64,000 nt of DNA, from the NCBI GenBank assembly GCA_029983695.1, contig JASBZB010000007.1:1-64000 (forward strand), written 5' to 3'. The DNA is from Lutispora sp003527145 (GTDB taxonomy: Bacteria > Bacillota > Clostridia > Lutisporales > Lutisporaceae). Of the stretch, positions 1-7,368 are shown piece after piece. Each line of letters opens with the position of its first letter. The first letter of the stretch is position 1. The translations under genes were made by a program, and so were the position numbers. A model generated the notes under the pieces. The model did not search any database. It was not told where the DNA came from and saw only the letters and a list, made by a program, of their open reading frames with translations.

Positions 1-13
1 CCTGCTCAATCCA

Positions 14-43
14 CGTGCCTCGTACCCCGTACCCCGTGCCTCG
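14..43. repeat. 7-bp tandem repeat, GC-rich
   Basis: Four consecutive 7-mers read CGTGCCT, CGTACCC, CGTACCC, CGTGCCT, followed by CG. It is much more GC-rich than its surroundings. Function unknown. Confidence 0.7.
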
Positions 44-51
44 CAGCCATA

Positions 52-70
52 AAAAATACTGCGTATTTTT
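52..70. other. Perfect 8-bp hairpin
   Basis: AAAAATAC and GTATTTTT flank the loop TGC. It ends in a run of T and could be a weak terminator for a gene left of the window. Downstream, GAGCCGAC (114-121) and GTCGGCTTC form another small stem that may be the left half of a lost attC-like site. Confidence 0.4.
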
Positions 71-159
71 ATTTAATTGTGTATTAGATAAGCATGGCTT
101 TGTGAGATTTGAGGAGCCGACGTCCTGTCGGCTTCTGAACAGGCGGGGCCACCCACGTT

Positions 160-281
160 ATATAACATAGCAAGACCGTTCGTGCTGGGGACAGGCTTTG
201 GAGAAGAGCCAGTACACATGCCTTCACCAAGATAAGAGCTATCTAGGGCTCAGGCATGTCGGTCATGCAACAACGTTATAC
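160..281. other. attC-like site A
   Basis: Outer boxes are ATATAAC (160-166) and GTTATAC (275-281). Inner boxes are GCAAGACCG (170-178) and CGGTCATGC (260-268), which pair at 8 of 9 positions. A further internal stem is ACATGCC (216-222) with GGCATGT (253-259). Total 122 nt. The GTTATAC box opens the cassette that carries the next gene, and that cassette has a complementary GTATAAC at 1052-1058. Confidence 0.55.
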
Positions 282-351
282 GATATTGTACACTAGGTTG
301 TTAAATTGTTTAATAGAATTCATAGGTGAAATTATTTAGGAGGGACTTTAT

Positions 352-1008
352 TTGAAGGAAGATATTATTAATAGTTTTAATAGAATAGCATTATTAGATG
401 ACAAATGGGACCATAATCAACATTATGAAAAATTACTTATTAGCGAAATCAGTAATTCAGACGGAAATGCTTTAGACATTGGATGTGGAACGGGTGAGTT
501 TACCCAAAAGTTATCCAAAAAGGTTAAATCAGTATATGGCATTGATTTATCTCCTGTAATGGTTGAGGAAGCTATGAAACGGCATAGTGAAGAGAATATT
601 CAGTATAGCATTCAAGATTTTGATGAGCTTAACGAAGAAATGAAATATGATTTTATTGTAAGCATTGCAACATTTCATCATTTGAATCTAGAAACGGCAT
701 TACCTAAAATAGAAAGACTATTAAAAAGAAATGGTAAATTAATAGTCTTAGATTTGTATGAAAGGAAAGGCTTTATTGATAGATTTTTAGATTGTATTGC
801 TGTGCCAATTAATCATGTATTAAAAGCATTAAAGAATGTTAGAAGTGTTGATACTGAAGAAGCAGCAGCTTGGAAGGAGCATAGTCATTTAGATGAGTAT
901 ATGACATATAAAGAACTATCAAATGTATATCACAAATTTTTATCACGAGATGTAAAAATCAAAAGATTATTATTTTGGAGATATGTCTTAGTATATAAGA
1001 AAAGATAA
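352..1008 (+). CDS. Class I SAM-dependent methyltransferase
   Basis: 218-residue soluble protein with a Rossmann-type methyltransferase fold. Motif I is ALDIGCGTG at residues 40-48, followed by YGIDLSPVM (acidic end of strand beta2). FDFIV-type motif IV appears as YDFIVSIATFHH, and LLKRNGKLIVLDL forms the usual post-motif strand. The start is TTG with AGGAGGG at 338-344, 7 nt upstream. It fills the first cassette of the array, between attC-like sites A and B. The acceptor cannot be predicted; close relatives include small-molecule and ubiquinone-type methyltransferases. Confidence 0.9.
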   Translation: MKEDIINSFNRIALLDDKWDHNQHYEKLLISEISNSDGNALDIGCGTGEFTQKLSKKVKSVYGIDLSPVMVEEAMKRHSEENIQYSIQDFDELNEEMKYDFIVSIATFHHLNLETALPKIERLLKRNGKLIVLDLYERKGFIDRFLDCIAVPINHVLKALKNVRSVDTEEAAAWKEHSHLDEYMTYKELSNVYHKFLSRDVKIKRLLFWRYVLVYKKR

Positions 1009-1061
1009 TCATTAAGATTATTAATAATAAGGATGATTGGAAAGTTCCCATGTATAACATC

Positions 1062-1186
1062 ATATAACACACAGCAGTGTTTCCGCAGTCCGTGAAAAAA
1101 ACACCAAAATGGTTTCAACCAAACTGGTGTATAAATGTGAACTTATCAATTGTCGGTTATAGGATTGCGGAAAAACCTTGTTGAAC
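1062..1186. other. attC-like site B
   Basis: Left outer box is ATATAAC (1062-1068); a second candidate, GTATAAC at 1052-1058, exactly complements the GTTATAC box of this cassette at 275-281. Inner arms are TTTCCGCAGTCC (1080-1091) and GGATTGCGGAAA (1162-1173), 11/12 paired. Right outer box is GTTGAAC (1180-1186). Inside is a strong hairpin at 1101-1130 (ACACCA/TGGTGT and GGTT/AACC). On the minus strand that hairpin is followed by seven T, so it could also end minus-strand transcription. Confidence 0.55.
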
Positions 1187-1473
1187 TGAGCCGCGGTCGA
1201 TAGCCACTGCTCCCGGGCAAGCCTTTGGCATTTTGGGCAGTGACGATTTCTGCAGGAATTGTAGCTGATGCGGATATGACCACATTCATCACAGCAATCT
1301 GTATGAGCACCCAACCGGGAAGTTCTGCAAAAAGAAATAGCGGAGGCGACCTTCAAATGCTGCAGAGGAAGCTTATGAGTCTGAAGATAGGCAGGAGCAA
1401 ACTGTTGGAATATATCCTGCACCTCAATACCTGCTTTGTTACGAGCATCATAGAAAACCTGCTTTTCTCCCAT
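1187..1473 (-). pseudogene. IS91-family transposase, N-terminal fragment
   Basis: The minus-strand frame encodes the zinc-binding N-terminal domain of IS91-type (Y2, rolling-circle) transposases. It contains CRTSRLG, CDECG and CRNRHCPKC, the Cys/His metal ligands of this domain. The catalytic tyrosine domain is absent. Similarity stops around WLSTAAQ, within about 20 nt of the GTTGAAC box at 1180-1186; beyond that the open frame only reads through attC-like DNA. The fragment lies opposite to all neighbouring genes and sits as the body of a cassette bounded by 1180 and 1631. It cannot be active. Confidence 0.8.
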
Positions 1474-1624
1474 ACGTGTCGGATGTTTTTCAAAGTGTTC
1501 CTCAAACCTTTTTACATACTTTTAAATATTCACTCTTATTTTAAAGGATGTAGTACTGGAAAAGATAATAAATATATGGGATAATTAGGAATATCGGAAC
1601 AAGAGCCACCGCGCTAGCGGTTTA

Positions 1625-1758
1625 GTTCAACAAAATATTTGCGCAAGGGTGCACTCGGGCGCAATGTGCACCACATCCCTTCATCGGATGCGAGCACCGC
1701 CAAGGGGATCTATCTCTGGGATCCGGTTCAGGGACGCCGCAAATACGAGACGTTAGGC
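1625..1758. other. attC-like site C (best match to consensus)
   Basis: GTTCAAC (1625-1631) fits RYYYAAC exactly and GTTAGGC (1752-1758) fits GTTRRRY exactly. Inner boxes TATTTGCG (1636-1643) and CGCAAATA (1738-1745) are perfectly complementary. Internal GTGCAC repeats and the motif CACATCCCTTCATCGG are shared with other copies. The 134-nt length is within the usual attC range. The left box and its flank are complementary at 13 of 15 positions to the start of its own cassette at 1180-1194. Confidence 0.7.
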
Positions 1759-1818
1759 AAAAGATAATGCATATTTTCCGGCCATCCGTGGCCGGGTCCA
1801 ATTGGGGGTAAAAGTACA

Positions 1819-1934
1819 ATGATTATATGAAAGAATGTTATTATTAGGCAATTAGATGTCGGAGATGAAGAATATTTGCATAAGTGGTGGAATGACGGGA
1901 AAATGATGGAACGCGCAATATTTCCGTTTGGAGC
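1819..1934 (+). pseudogene. GNAT N-terminal fragment with in-frame stop
   Basis: Starting at ATG 1819 the frame reads MII, a stop (TGA), then KNVIIRQLDVGDEEYL and KWWNDG...FPFG. This matches the first 40 or so residues of the intact GNAT gene at 50228 (about 25 of 34 residues identical). The stop falls where the intact copy has Gly. Similarity ends abruptly near 1932, where another fragment begins in a different frame. Confidence 0.75.
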
Positions 1935-2062
1935 AAATTGCAGACAATTTTCCGGTTGAAAGAATTGCTGCAGATCTTGTATTCAGAAAAGTAGTGTTTA
2001 CAAGGGTGTCTGAAGATTTAGTTGTGCTAACTAAAAGTGATTATGAAAAGCTTCACAAATAA
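1931..2062 (+). pseudogene. Unrecognised C-terminal coding fragment
   Basis: A 43-codon frame without a start codon reads EQIADNFPVERIAADLVFRK and continues to SDYEKLHK and a stop at 2060-2062. It looks like the tail of a real protein because of its balanced composition, but I do not recognise the family. It is fused between two GNAT fragments and is probably debris. Confidence 0.4.
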
Positions 2063-2066
2063 ATAT

Positions 2067-2297
2067 CTAATAAATAAGAGTGTAATCTTCCATAAAAAAT
2101 TCTGGGGTAAGGGATATGCTATTGAAGGAGCAAAAGCATGTGTGAACTATGCATTTTCAAAATTAAACACTTATAAAGTTATTGCACAAATTAGACCTAA
2201 CAACTTTCAATCTCGAAAAGTGGCAGAAAGACTTGGAATGAAAATTGAGGGTGAATACATCAAGCATTATAGAGGTGGTGATGTGCCTCATTCTTGA
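2067..2297 (+). pseudogene. GNAT (RimJ/RimL type) C-terminal fragment
   Basis: The frame encodes the last part of a GNAT domain: FWGKGYAIEGAKA (acetyl-CoA loop region), VIAQIRPNN and VAERLGMKIEGEYIKH. It is about 60% identical to the C-terminal half of the intact GNAT at 49051. The N-terminal half is missing. An ATG at 2037 makes an 86-codon frame, but its first residues are unrelated, so translation would give a truncated, non-functional protein. Confidence 0.75.
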
Positions 2298-2318
2298 CTA
2301 TACTGGGAGTTGGTAATT

Positions 2319-3026
2319 GTGAAAATAAAGGTATTATCTTTGTTGGTTCTAATCCTGTGTTTATTTGGTTGTAATTATATACAAAGTTCAATTGATATAG
2401 ATGATAATTCGGTTGTGTTAAAAGAAAATTCAAAAATATTTATTTATCCTAGCCCTCAACCGGAAAGTCTTAACTTGGAAGAGATTGATGGTGGAGCAAA
2501 AGTACAAATAATTGAGGAAAAGGATGAATGGGTATATGTAAAATATTCCGGAGGAGAAGGCTGGGTACCAAAGTGGTATGTTTTATCCGATGAATCAAAA
2601 CAAATAAAAGATATTAATTCTGAGACGCGTGTTCTTAATCAGGACATTTGGGGTAGTTTGTACCCAAATGGAACAAAAATAGTTAATCTTAAGAAAGGAA
2701 AGCTGCTTACCCCAATCAAGGAATGGAATGGTTGGTACGAAGTTAAAATTATAGTATATGATATTCCTGAAGTTCATATTGCATGGGTTCCTCAAAATGC
2801 ATTATCCCCAGTCAATGAAATACAACCAATTGAAGGCTATCTACTATCAGGAACAGAGGTTCATGAAATTAGTGAGTTTGAAGATATCTCGCTAACAAAT
2901 TCAAAGAACATTACATATGAAATGAATGTGTTTATTATATCAGAAAAAGACGATTATGTTTTGGTCGGAGCTAATGGTGGGTGGTCAGCTTGGACAAAGA
3001 AAAATACTTTGATTTATATAAAGTGA
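2319..3026 (+). CDS. SH3-domain lipoprotein
   Basis: 235-residue predicted lipoprotein. The signal peptide has a hydrophobic stretch LSLLVLILCLFGC with lipobox LFGC near residue 18. Bacterial SH3-like repeats follow: one around residues 45-90 (KVQIIEEKDEWVYVKY, GEGWVPKWYV), a second around 100-160 and a third near the C-terminus (ENDYVLV-like strand, GGWSAW). Such domains usually bind peptidoglycan or act as surface modules. GTG 2319 is preferred over TTG 2310 because GGGAG at 2305-2309 is 9 nt upstream of it. The gene starts just after the GNAT fragment. Confidence 0.8.
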   Translation: MKIKVLSLLVLILCLFGCNYIQSSIDIDDNSVVLKENSKIFIYPSPQPESLNLEEIDGGAKVQIIEEKDEWVYVKYSGGEGWVPKWYVLSDESKQIKDINSETRVLNQDIWGSLYPNGTKIVNLKKGKLLTPIKEWNGWYEVKIIVYDIPEVHIAWVPQNALSPVNEIQPIEGYLLSGTEVHEISEFEDISLTNSKNITYEMNVFIISEKDDYVLVGANGGWSAWTKKNTLIYIK

Positions 3027-3127
3027 AAAGAAAATGATTTGGAGTCAGAATATTGGATCTGTGAGGGGGCAGCTAGGTAACTGTATGTACTACCTTAACT
3101 ACGACATATGTTTAAGGAGGAATTTGT

Positions 3128-4516
3128 ATGAAAGGTGAAGTTAAGTTACCAAGGATTATTTGTTATTTGTTGGATTTTTACGTTGAGCCTAAAGATCAAT
3201 GCTTTAGCTCTAGGGGAATGTTAACTATAAAAAGCGATTTAGATATTGAAAAAAAGAATATTCCTTTGTTGCTTTATTATGATTTAGATGTTAAAGAAAT
3301 AAGATACGAAAATAACGTTGGTATTAAATTTACACAAGAAATAGTTTCTTTTCCAGAGTATGATGAATTTAAGGTCAATTATATTAGTGTTCATCTAGAT
3401 AAGCCCCTTATGAAAAATGAAGAGTTAAAATTATATATTGAGTATGAAGGCAAATTAAATGGATATACAAGTGTAATGCAATATGTTAAAGATAGAATTG
3501 ATAAAGAGTTTTCAATAATTCGAAATGATTGCATAGCATATCCAATTATTGCATATTCAAATGACAGATCATGGATGGAAAGTTTTTTTAATTCCATTAG
3601 ATATAGAATAAGTGTGAACGTTCCCAAAGAATATACGGTTGGCTGTAGCGGAATTCTTAAGAATATCAATAATGATAACGATAGAAGAATCTTTACCTTT
3701 GAAAAAAGTGAACCGACTAAATCAGTTCATAGATTTGATATATGTATTTCAGAGTATTGCTTGATAGAAGAAAAAGATATGAATTTAAGTATTTATGCTT
3801 TTCCAAAGCATAAGGAGATTGCCGAGACTTTAGTTAAATATGAGGTAAAGAGAGTCTATGATTATTACAATAGAGTATTCGGTCCTTATGAAGGCAATGG
3901 CTATTTTACAATCATTGAAATTAGGGAAGGGTATGGCTCACAAGCAGGGGACAACTATATTCTTATGGAAGAGCATGCATTTGATAATGGTAGCACTGAT
4001 TATACCCATTTATATCATGAAATAGGACATATTTGGAATCCTAATGTTAAGTTGTACTATGAGCAAAGAAGCAGGTTTTTCGATGAAGCTTTTGCTAGCT
4101 ATTTTGAAGTATTAGCAATCAAGGAGTTTTTTGGTGAAGAAGAAGCTAAAGAAAAGATGGAAGGGTATAGGCAACAATTTGTTAAAAGCGTAAATCAGAG
4201 TAGTAAAAATTTTAGTGTACCAATTAGCGAATATGGAAGAAATGAAATGGGATATAACAGCTATACTAAAGGTCCCTGGGTTTTATATGTTTTACATGAA
4301 ATAGTAGGGGATAATAAGTTTTTTGAAATAATTAAAACCTTTCTAAAAGAGAATAGAAAAAAGGAAGTAACGTTTAAGGATTTTGAAAAAATCTGTGAAA
4401 AGGTCTCTAGATTAAATTTAAAAAAGTTTTTTAGTAAGTGGCTATATGGAATAGAATCATCTAGTTATTTATGTGAAAATTTCAGTGTATCTGTTATGGC
4501 AGATAAAAGTATATAG
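3128..4516 (+). CDS. M1-family (gluzincin) metallopeptidase-like protein
   Basis: 462 residues. HEIGH at 297-301 and Glu320 (in FDEAFASYFE) give the HExxH-x18-E zinc motif of M1 aminopeptidases. The N-terminal half is beta-rich, as in the M1 saddle domain, but I see no clear GAMEN exopeptidase motif; GSQAGDNYILME at about 270-281 occupies that position. No signal peptide, so probably cytoplasmic. It is about half the length of full M1 enzymes because the C-terminal helical domain is short. ATG has AAGGAGG 8 nt upstream. It ends 14 nt before attC-like site D. Confidence 0.8.
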   Translation: MKGEVKLPRIICYLLDFYVEPKDQCFSSRGMLTIKSDLDIEKKNIPLLLYYDLDVKEIRYENNVGIKFTQEIVSFPEYDEFKVNYISVHLDKPLMKNEELKLYIEYEGKLNGYTSVMQYVKDRIDKEFSIIRNDCIAYPIIAYSNDRSWMESFFNSIRYRISVNVPKEYTVGCSGILKNINNDNDRRIFTFEKSEPTKSVHRFDICISEYCLIEEKDMNLSIYAFPKHKEIAETLVKYEVKRVYDYYNRVFGPYEGNGYFTIIEIREGYGSQAGDNYILMEEHAFDNGSTDYTHLYHEIGHIWNPNVKLYYEQRSRFFDEAFASYFEVLAIKEFFGEEEAKEKMEGYRQQFVKSVNQSSKNFSVPISEYGRNEMGYNSYTKGPWVLYVLHEIVGDNKFFEIIKTFLKENRKKEVTFKDFEKICEKVSRLNLKKFFSKWLYGIESSSYLCENFSVSVMADKSI

Positions 4517-4530
4517 TTGGCTAGAACATT

Positions 4531-4677
4531 GTATAACAGAATATTTGCTCAGGGGTGCACTAGGGCATGCTTTTGGGTATTGTGCACCACATCCCTTAAC
4601 CGGGTGGGAACATCACACCAAGGGGTATTACTTATATGTCAGGTTCAGCAACATTGGAGAGATACCAGATGTTAGAG
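4531..4677. other. attC-like site D
   Basis: Outer boxes are GTATAAC (4531-4537) and GTTAGAG (4671-4677, one base off GTTRRRY). The left part, AATATTTGCTCAGGGGTGCAC, and the central TGTGCACCACATCCCTTAAC are nearly the same as in site C, so the two are copies of one element. The right inner box has decayed (AGAGATACC where site C has GCAAATACG). Confidence 0.6.
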
Positions 4678-4891
4678 AACAGTCCTCTTTAGGGTATCCC
4701 ATTAAGTTTTAAAGGAAAGACTTATAGTTTTGTTTGCCTGACACAACTCTCATTATTTCGATTGTTTGCATCAAGCTCGTTACAAGATAAAATACTATGT
4801 ACGAATCAATTACTAGCATTCTATAACCTTTTGATCTTAGAAAAAAGTCTTTGGGAACAACACCTTTATATGGGAATGGTGATAAGGTAAT
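4678..4891. other. Intergenic, no gene seen
   Basis: A+T-rich DNA with no convincing ORF. Together with the fragment at 4892-4990 and the 94 nt after it, this makes a 407-nt gap between genes. No attC left half could be found before the boundary at 5584, so the cassette that holds the DUF3795 gene has lost its own site or fused with its neighbour. Confidence 0.5.
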
Positions 4892-4990
4892 ATGAAGGAA
4901 TTGCCTTTTGACGATGAGTATATAAGCTTTGTCTATTCATATAATTCCATATTTCATATGAGTAAAGATGAAATTAGAATTATTCACTGA
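4892..4990 (+). pseudogene. SAM methyltransferase internal fragment
   Basis: A 32-codon frame reads MKELPFDDEYISFVYSYNSI then FHMSKDEIRIIH. This corresponds to motif IV and the following helix of small SAM methyltransferases (typical form: ELPFDDESFDFVYSYN.IFHM). Neither motif I nor the C-terminal part is nearby. Clear debris of a deleted gene. Confidence 0.7.
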
Positions 4991-5084
4991 GTAAATATTG
5001 GGAGTCGACGTTCGTCATCCGGACGGGCTAGTAATAATTTTTATTAAAAATATTACCACCTAAAAATGTTAGGAGGTCTTTTTA

Positions 5085-5534
5085 GTGAATTATAAATTGT
5101 TAGGAGTATGTGGTTTGTATTGTGGGGCGTGTAATCATTATCAGGCTTCTCTTACCCAAAATGCGCATTTATTACAAGAATTGCTTCAAAAAGATAAAAC
5201 AGTCGAAGAACCCACTTGTCAGGGATGCCGCTCCGATAGGTTATACTCCCATTGTTCCGAATGTAAAATAAGAGAATGCACTGAAGATAAAGGAATTGAT
5301 CATTGTGGTGATTGTACTGACGCTCCTTGTGAAATGTTGAGGAACTTTCAATCAGATGGGCGGGCTCATCATTTGGATGTTATGCACAATCTTGCTGAAT
5401 TAAAGGAACAAGGTTGCGAGGAGTGGCTTAAGAAACAAGAATTAAAATGGAAATGTCAATGTGGAGCAAGCCACAGTTGGTATGAGGCAGAATGCCATCT
5501 TTGCGGTTCACCATTTGATTTTTATTACAAATAG
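5085..5534 (+). CDS. DUF3795 family protein
   Basis: 149 residues rich in cysteine: CGLYCGAC at 9-16, CQGC, HCSECKIREC, HCGDCTDAPC, and a C-terminal CQCG...CHLCG. This pattern is that of DUF3795 proteins, which have a conserved Cys-rich N-terminal half thought to bind metal. Function unknown. GTG start with AGGAGG at 5071-5076. The final CxC/CxxC pair looks like an added small zinc ribbon. Confidence 0.85.
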   Translation: MNYKLLGVCGLYCGACNHYQASLTQNAHLLQELLQKDKTVEEPTCQGCRSDRLYSHCSECKIRECTEDKGIDHCGDCTDAPCEMLRNFQSDGRAHHLDVMHNLAELKEQGCEEWLKKQELKWKCQCGASHSWYEAECHLCGSPFDFYYK

Positions 5535-5559
5535 AATAGAAATGAATCTGGGGAATTCC

Positions 5560-5593
5560 GGTGATCCGGCCCAAATCGTGGGCGTTATATGCC
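5560..5593. other. attC-like site, right half, and cassette start
   Basis: CCGGTGATCCGGCC and CCCAAATCGTGGG precede the outer box GTTATAT (5584-5590). The left half is missing. The first 18 nt of the cassette, GTTATATGCCATTCAGCG (5584-5601), are the reverse complement of 6138-6155 with a single mismatch. Confidence 0.55.
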
Positions 5594-5667
5594 ATTCAGC
5601 GTTTGAACTCGCGCCCTAGATGAGTTTGGAGTATTCAAACATATTAGTGTAAAAGGGATGTGAATAT

Positions 5668-6102
5668 ATGAGTAAGAAAATAATAATTTCCATGATAATA
5701 ATTATCTGTAGCTTTTTCTTTTCATCCTGTGCGCAGAAATCAAGAATTAATCCCAAAGGCTTGAATATCGATACTATTAAACTAAGTTATGATAGCAATA
5801 GCAAAGATATAACAGATAAATCGAAGGTTAATTCTTTAATAAAGATACTGGATGACATTAAATATCGTCAACTGGCAGTTGAAGAGGAAGAACGTCTTGT
5901 TAAGGAAGGAATACACAACTATAGCGTAACAATTCTTTCCGATAAGGAAATAGTAGGTGTGGTTATGGTAATCAATGAGGATACATTAGTAGTATTTGAT
6001 GGGGAGAGTATGCTAAGCAATAATCGAACCAGATCTTATATAAATGAGGTTTCTGAAAGCGATAAAGTTGATGAAGTAATTTCCCAGTTAAAAAATTTTT
6101 AA
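5668..6102 (+). CDS. Small lipoprotein, unknown function
   Basis: 144 residues with a signal peptide (SKKIIISMIIIICSFFFSSC) and lipobox FSSC at about residue 20. The mature part has a DUF-like alpha/beta pattern ending SESDKVDEVISQLKNF. No family recognised. The gene is the only occupant of the cassette running from 5584 to the attC-like site at 6149. The start codon ATG follows AAAAGGGA. Confidence 0.75.
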   Translation: MSKKIIISMIIIICSFFFSSCAQKSRINPKGLNIDTIKLSYDSNSKDITDKSKVNSLIKILDDIKYRQLAVEEEERLVKEGIHNYSVTILSDKEIVGVVMVINEDTLVVFDGESMLSNNRTRSYINEVSESDKVDEVISQLKNF

Positions 6103-6137
6103 TTGTTAGTACCCATATTAAAAGCTAAAATCAGGGT

Positions 6138-6255
6138 CGCTCAATGGCATATAACACGTATATTCCTGAGAGGGTGAGTAAGGAGTGTAAACAACTGGGC
6201 TATTTCATGGAAAGCGACCAATCCTTATTTATTTAAACAGCAATCACACGTTATT
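6138..6255. other. attC-like site F with extended terminal complementarity
   Basis: Outer boxes are ATATAAC (6149-6155) and GTTATTT (6250-6256). Inner boxes are ATTCCTG (6162-6168) and CAGCAAT (6238-6244), 6/7 paired. The 18 nt at 6138-6155 (CGCTCAATGGCATATAAC) pair with the cassette start at 5584-5601 at 17 positions. GGTCGCT (6135-6141) also pairs with AGCGACC (6213-6219), an alternative stem. Confidence 0.65.
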
Positions 6256-6296
6256 TTGGAATGGTTTAAGAAGACAGCCATTAGAGGAGGTAGTTT

Positions 6297-7199
6297 ATGA
6301 CAAATGATATTTGGTCAACAAAGATACAAGGCATTCTAAATCTTGATTTGAGTAGGGAGATGAGATTCAGAGATGATAGAAAAGATCTATTTTTAAGCCT
6401 GCTTGGGCTTGCAAAAGGAATGACGATACTTGACATTGGCTGCGGTCCTGGTGCAATTACAAGAAAACTATCAACATGGTTAGGAGAAAAATCTAAGATA
6501 ATAGGTATAGACAGAGATACAGAGTTTATTAAATATGCCAGAGAAAAAGCTATCAGAATGAATTTACATAATATAAGCTATTTTGAAGGAGATGCATTAA
6601 AGCTTCCTTTGGAGGATAATTCGGTAAATGCTTGCATCTCACATACTGTAATAGAACATGTACCAAACAAAGAATTTTTATTAGAGCAAAAGCGGGTATG
6701 CAAGCCAAAGGGAAGAGTCTCTGTAATGTATGCAAGACCAGATAAATACATAAGTACTGAACCTGATTCATTGCCTGCGCGGAGTGAGCGTGAAGAAGAA
6801 CTTTTAGACAAGCTATCTGAAGAAAGTGATGAAGTTGATAAGGAATATAACATTGGAAAGTATTGGCCTGATCCTGTAGGATTACCTAAATTATTTGGAG
6901 AACTTGGCTTTAATAATATCCAAATTGATGCAATTGCTATTCCTATAGTTATTGATGACTCAAGAAATAGCATTGCTGAAAAAGTGGCAATAGTTGAGTC
7001 AGAAAAGGAACAGCTATTTGAAAGCATTGACATGGCGGCTTGTCTAAAAAAGAATAGATTATCAGATAATGAATTAACCGAGTTAAAGAAACTAATAAGC
7101 GAAAGAACCAATCAAAGATTAAAGTTTATAGAGGAAGGGAAGAACATCTGGGATTATACCATTCTATTATTGCAAGTGGTGTCAGGAATGGTTGACTAG
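6297..7199 (+). CDS. Class I SAM-dependent methyltransferase, 300 aa
   Basis: Motif I ILDIGCGPG at residues 44-52, GIDRD at the end of beta2, GDALKLPLEDNSVNACIS as motifs II-IV, and HTVIEHVPN after it. The C-terminal 150 residues are mostly helical and acidic, an extension that probably forms the substrate cap. Soluble. ATG with AGAGGAGG about 8 nt upstream. First gene after site F; it could belong to the same cassette as the next gene because no clear site separates them. Confidence 0.9.
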   Translation: MTNDIWSTKIQGILNLDLSREMRFRDDRKDLFLSLLGLAKGMTILDIGCGPGAITRKLSTWLGEKSKIIGIDRDTEFIKYAREKAIRMNLHNISYFEGDALKLPLEDNSVNACISHTVIEHVPNKEFLLEQKRVCKPKGRVSVMYARPDKYISTEPDSLPARSEREEELLDKLSEESDEVDKEYNIGKYWPDPVGLPKLFGELGFNNIQIDAIAIPIVIDDSRNSIAEKVAIVESEKEQLFESIDMAACLKKNRLSDNELTELKKLISERTNQRLKFIEEGKNIWDYTILLLQVVSGMVD

Positions 7200-7209
7200 G
7201 GGAAAATAT

Positions 7210-7324
7210 GCCGCCTGACAGTGTATTTGCACAAGTATGTAACTGGCAAGTAATTTTGGAGAAAAAACGGCAAACAGATCATTATATGTAATAGACTGTA
7301 AGATGCAGCCTATCAGTTGGCGGC
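7210..7324. other. Weak inverted repeat, possible eroded attC
   Basis: GCCGCC (7210-7215) followed by TGACAG pairs with CTATCAGTTGGCGGC ending at 7324. GTATGTAAC lies inside. The length, about 115 nt, fits the family, but outer RYYYAAC/GTTRRRY boxes are not evident. Confidence 0.25.
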
Positions 7325-7368
7325 TTATTAAATATTACTTAGATTGGGGAAGATGGAGGATAGAAAAA

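Noticed and set aside
157..166. GTTATATAAC read as an empty cassette (right box next to left box)
   Set aside because: The sequence is self-complementary by nature, so a box pair here cannot be told from a simple palindrome.
1101..1130. Hairpin with seven T on the minus strand read as a terminator for the IS91 transposase
   Set aside because: It lies inside attC-like site B and outside the transposase similarity, so it more likely belongs to the site. It may still terminate by chance.
1622..1819. 65-codon minus-strand ORF
   Set aside because: It reads through attC-like site C and gives no recognisable protein.
2190..2205. ACCTAAC inside the GNAT fragment as partner for GTTAGGC of site C
   Set aside because: It is coding sequence for a conserved Arg-Pro-Asn and has no attC-like flank.
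4473..4712. 79-codon ORF overlapping the end of the M1 gene
   Set aside because: It mostly covers attC-like site D and has no RBS or family signal.
6578..7111. 177-codon minus-strand ORF opposite the methyltransferase
   Set aside because: The + strand frame has clear methyltransferase motifs and RBS; the opposite frame is Ser/Leu-rich shadow.
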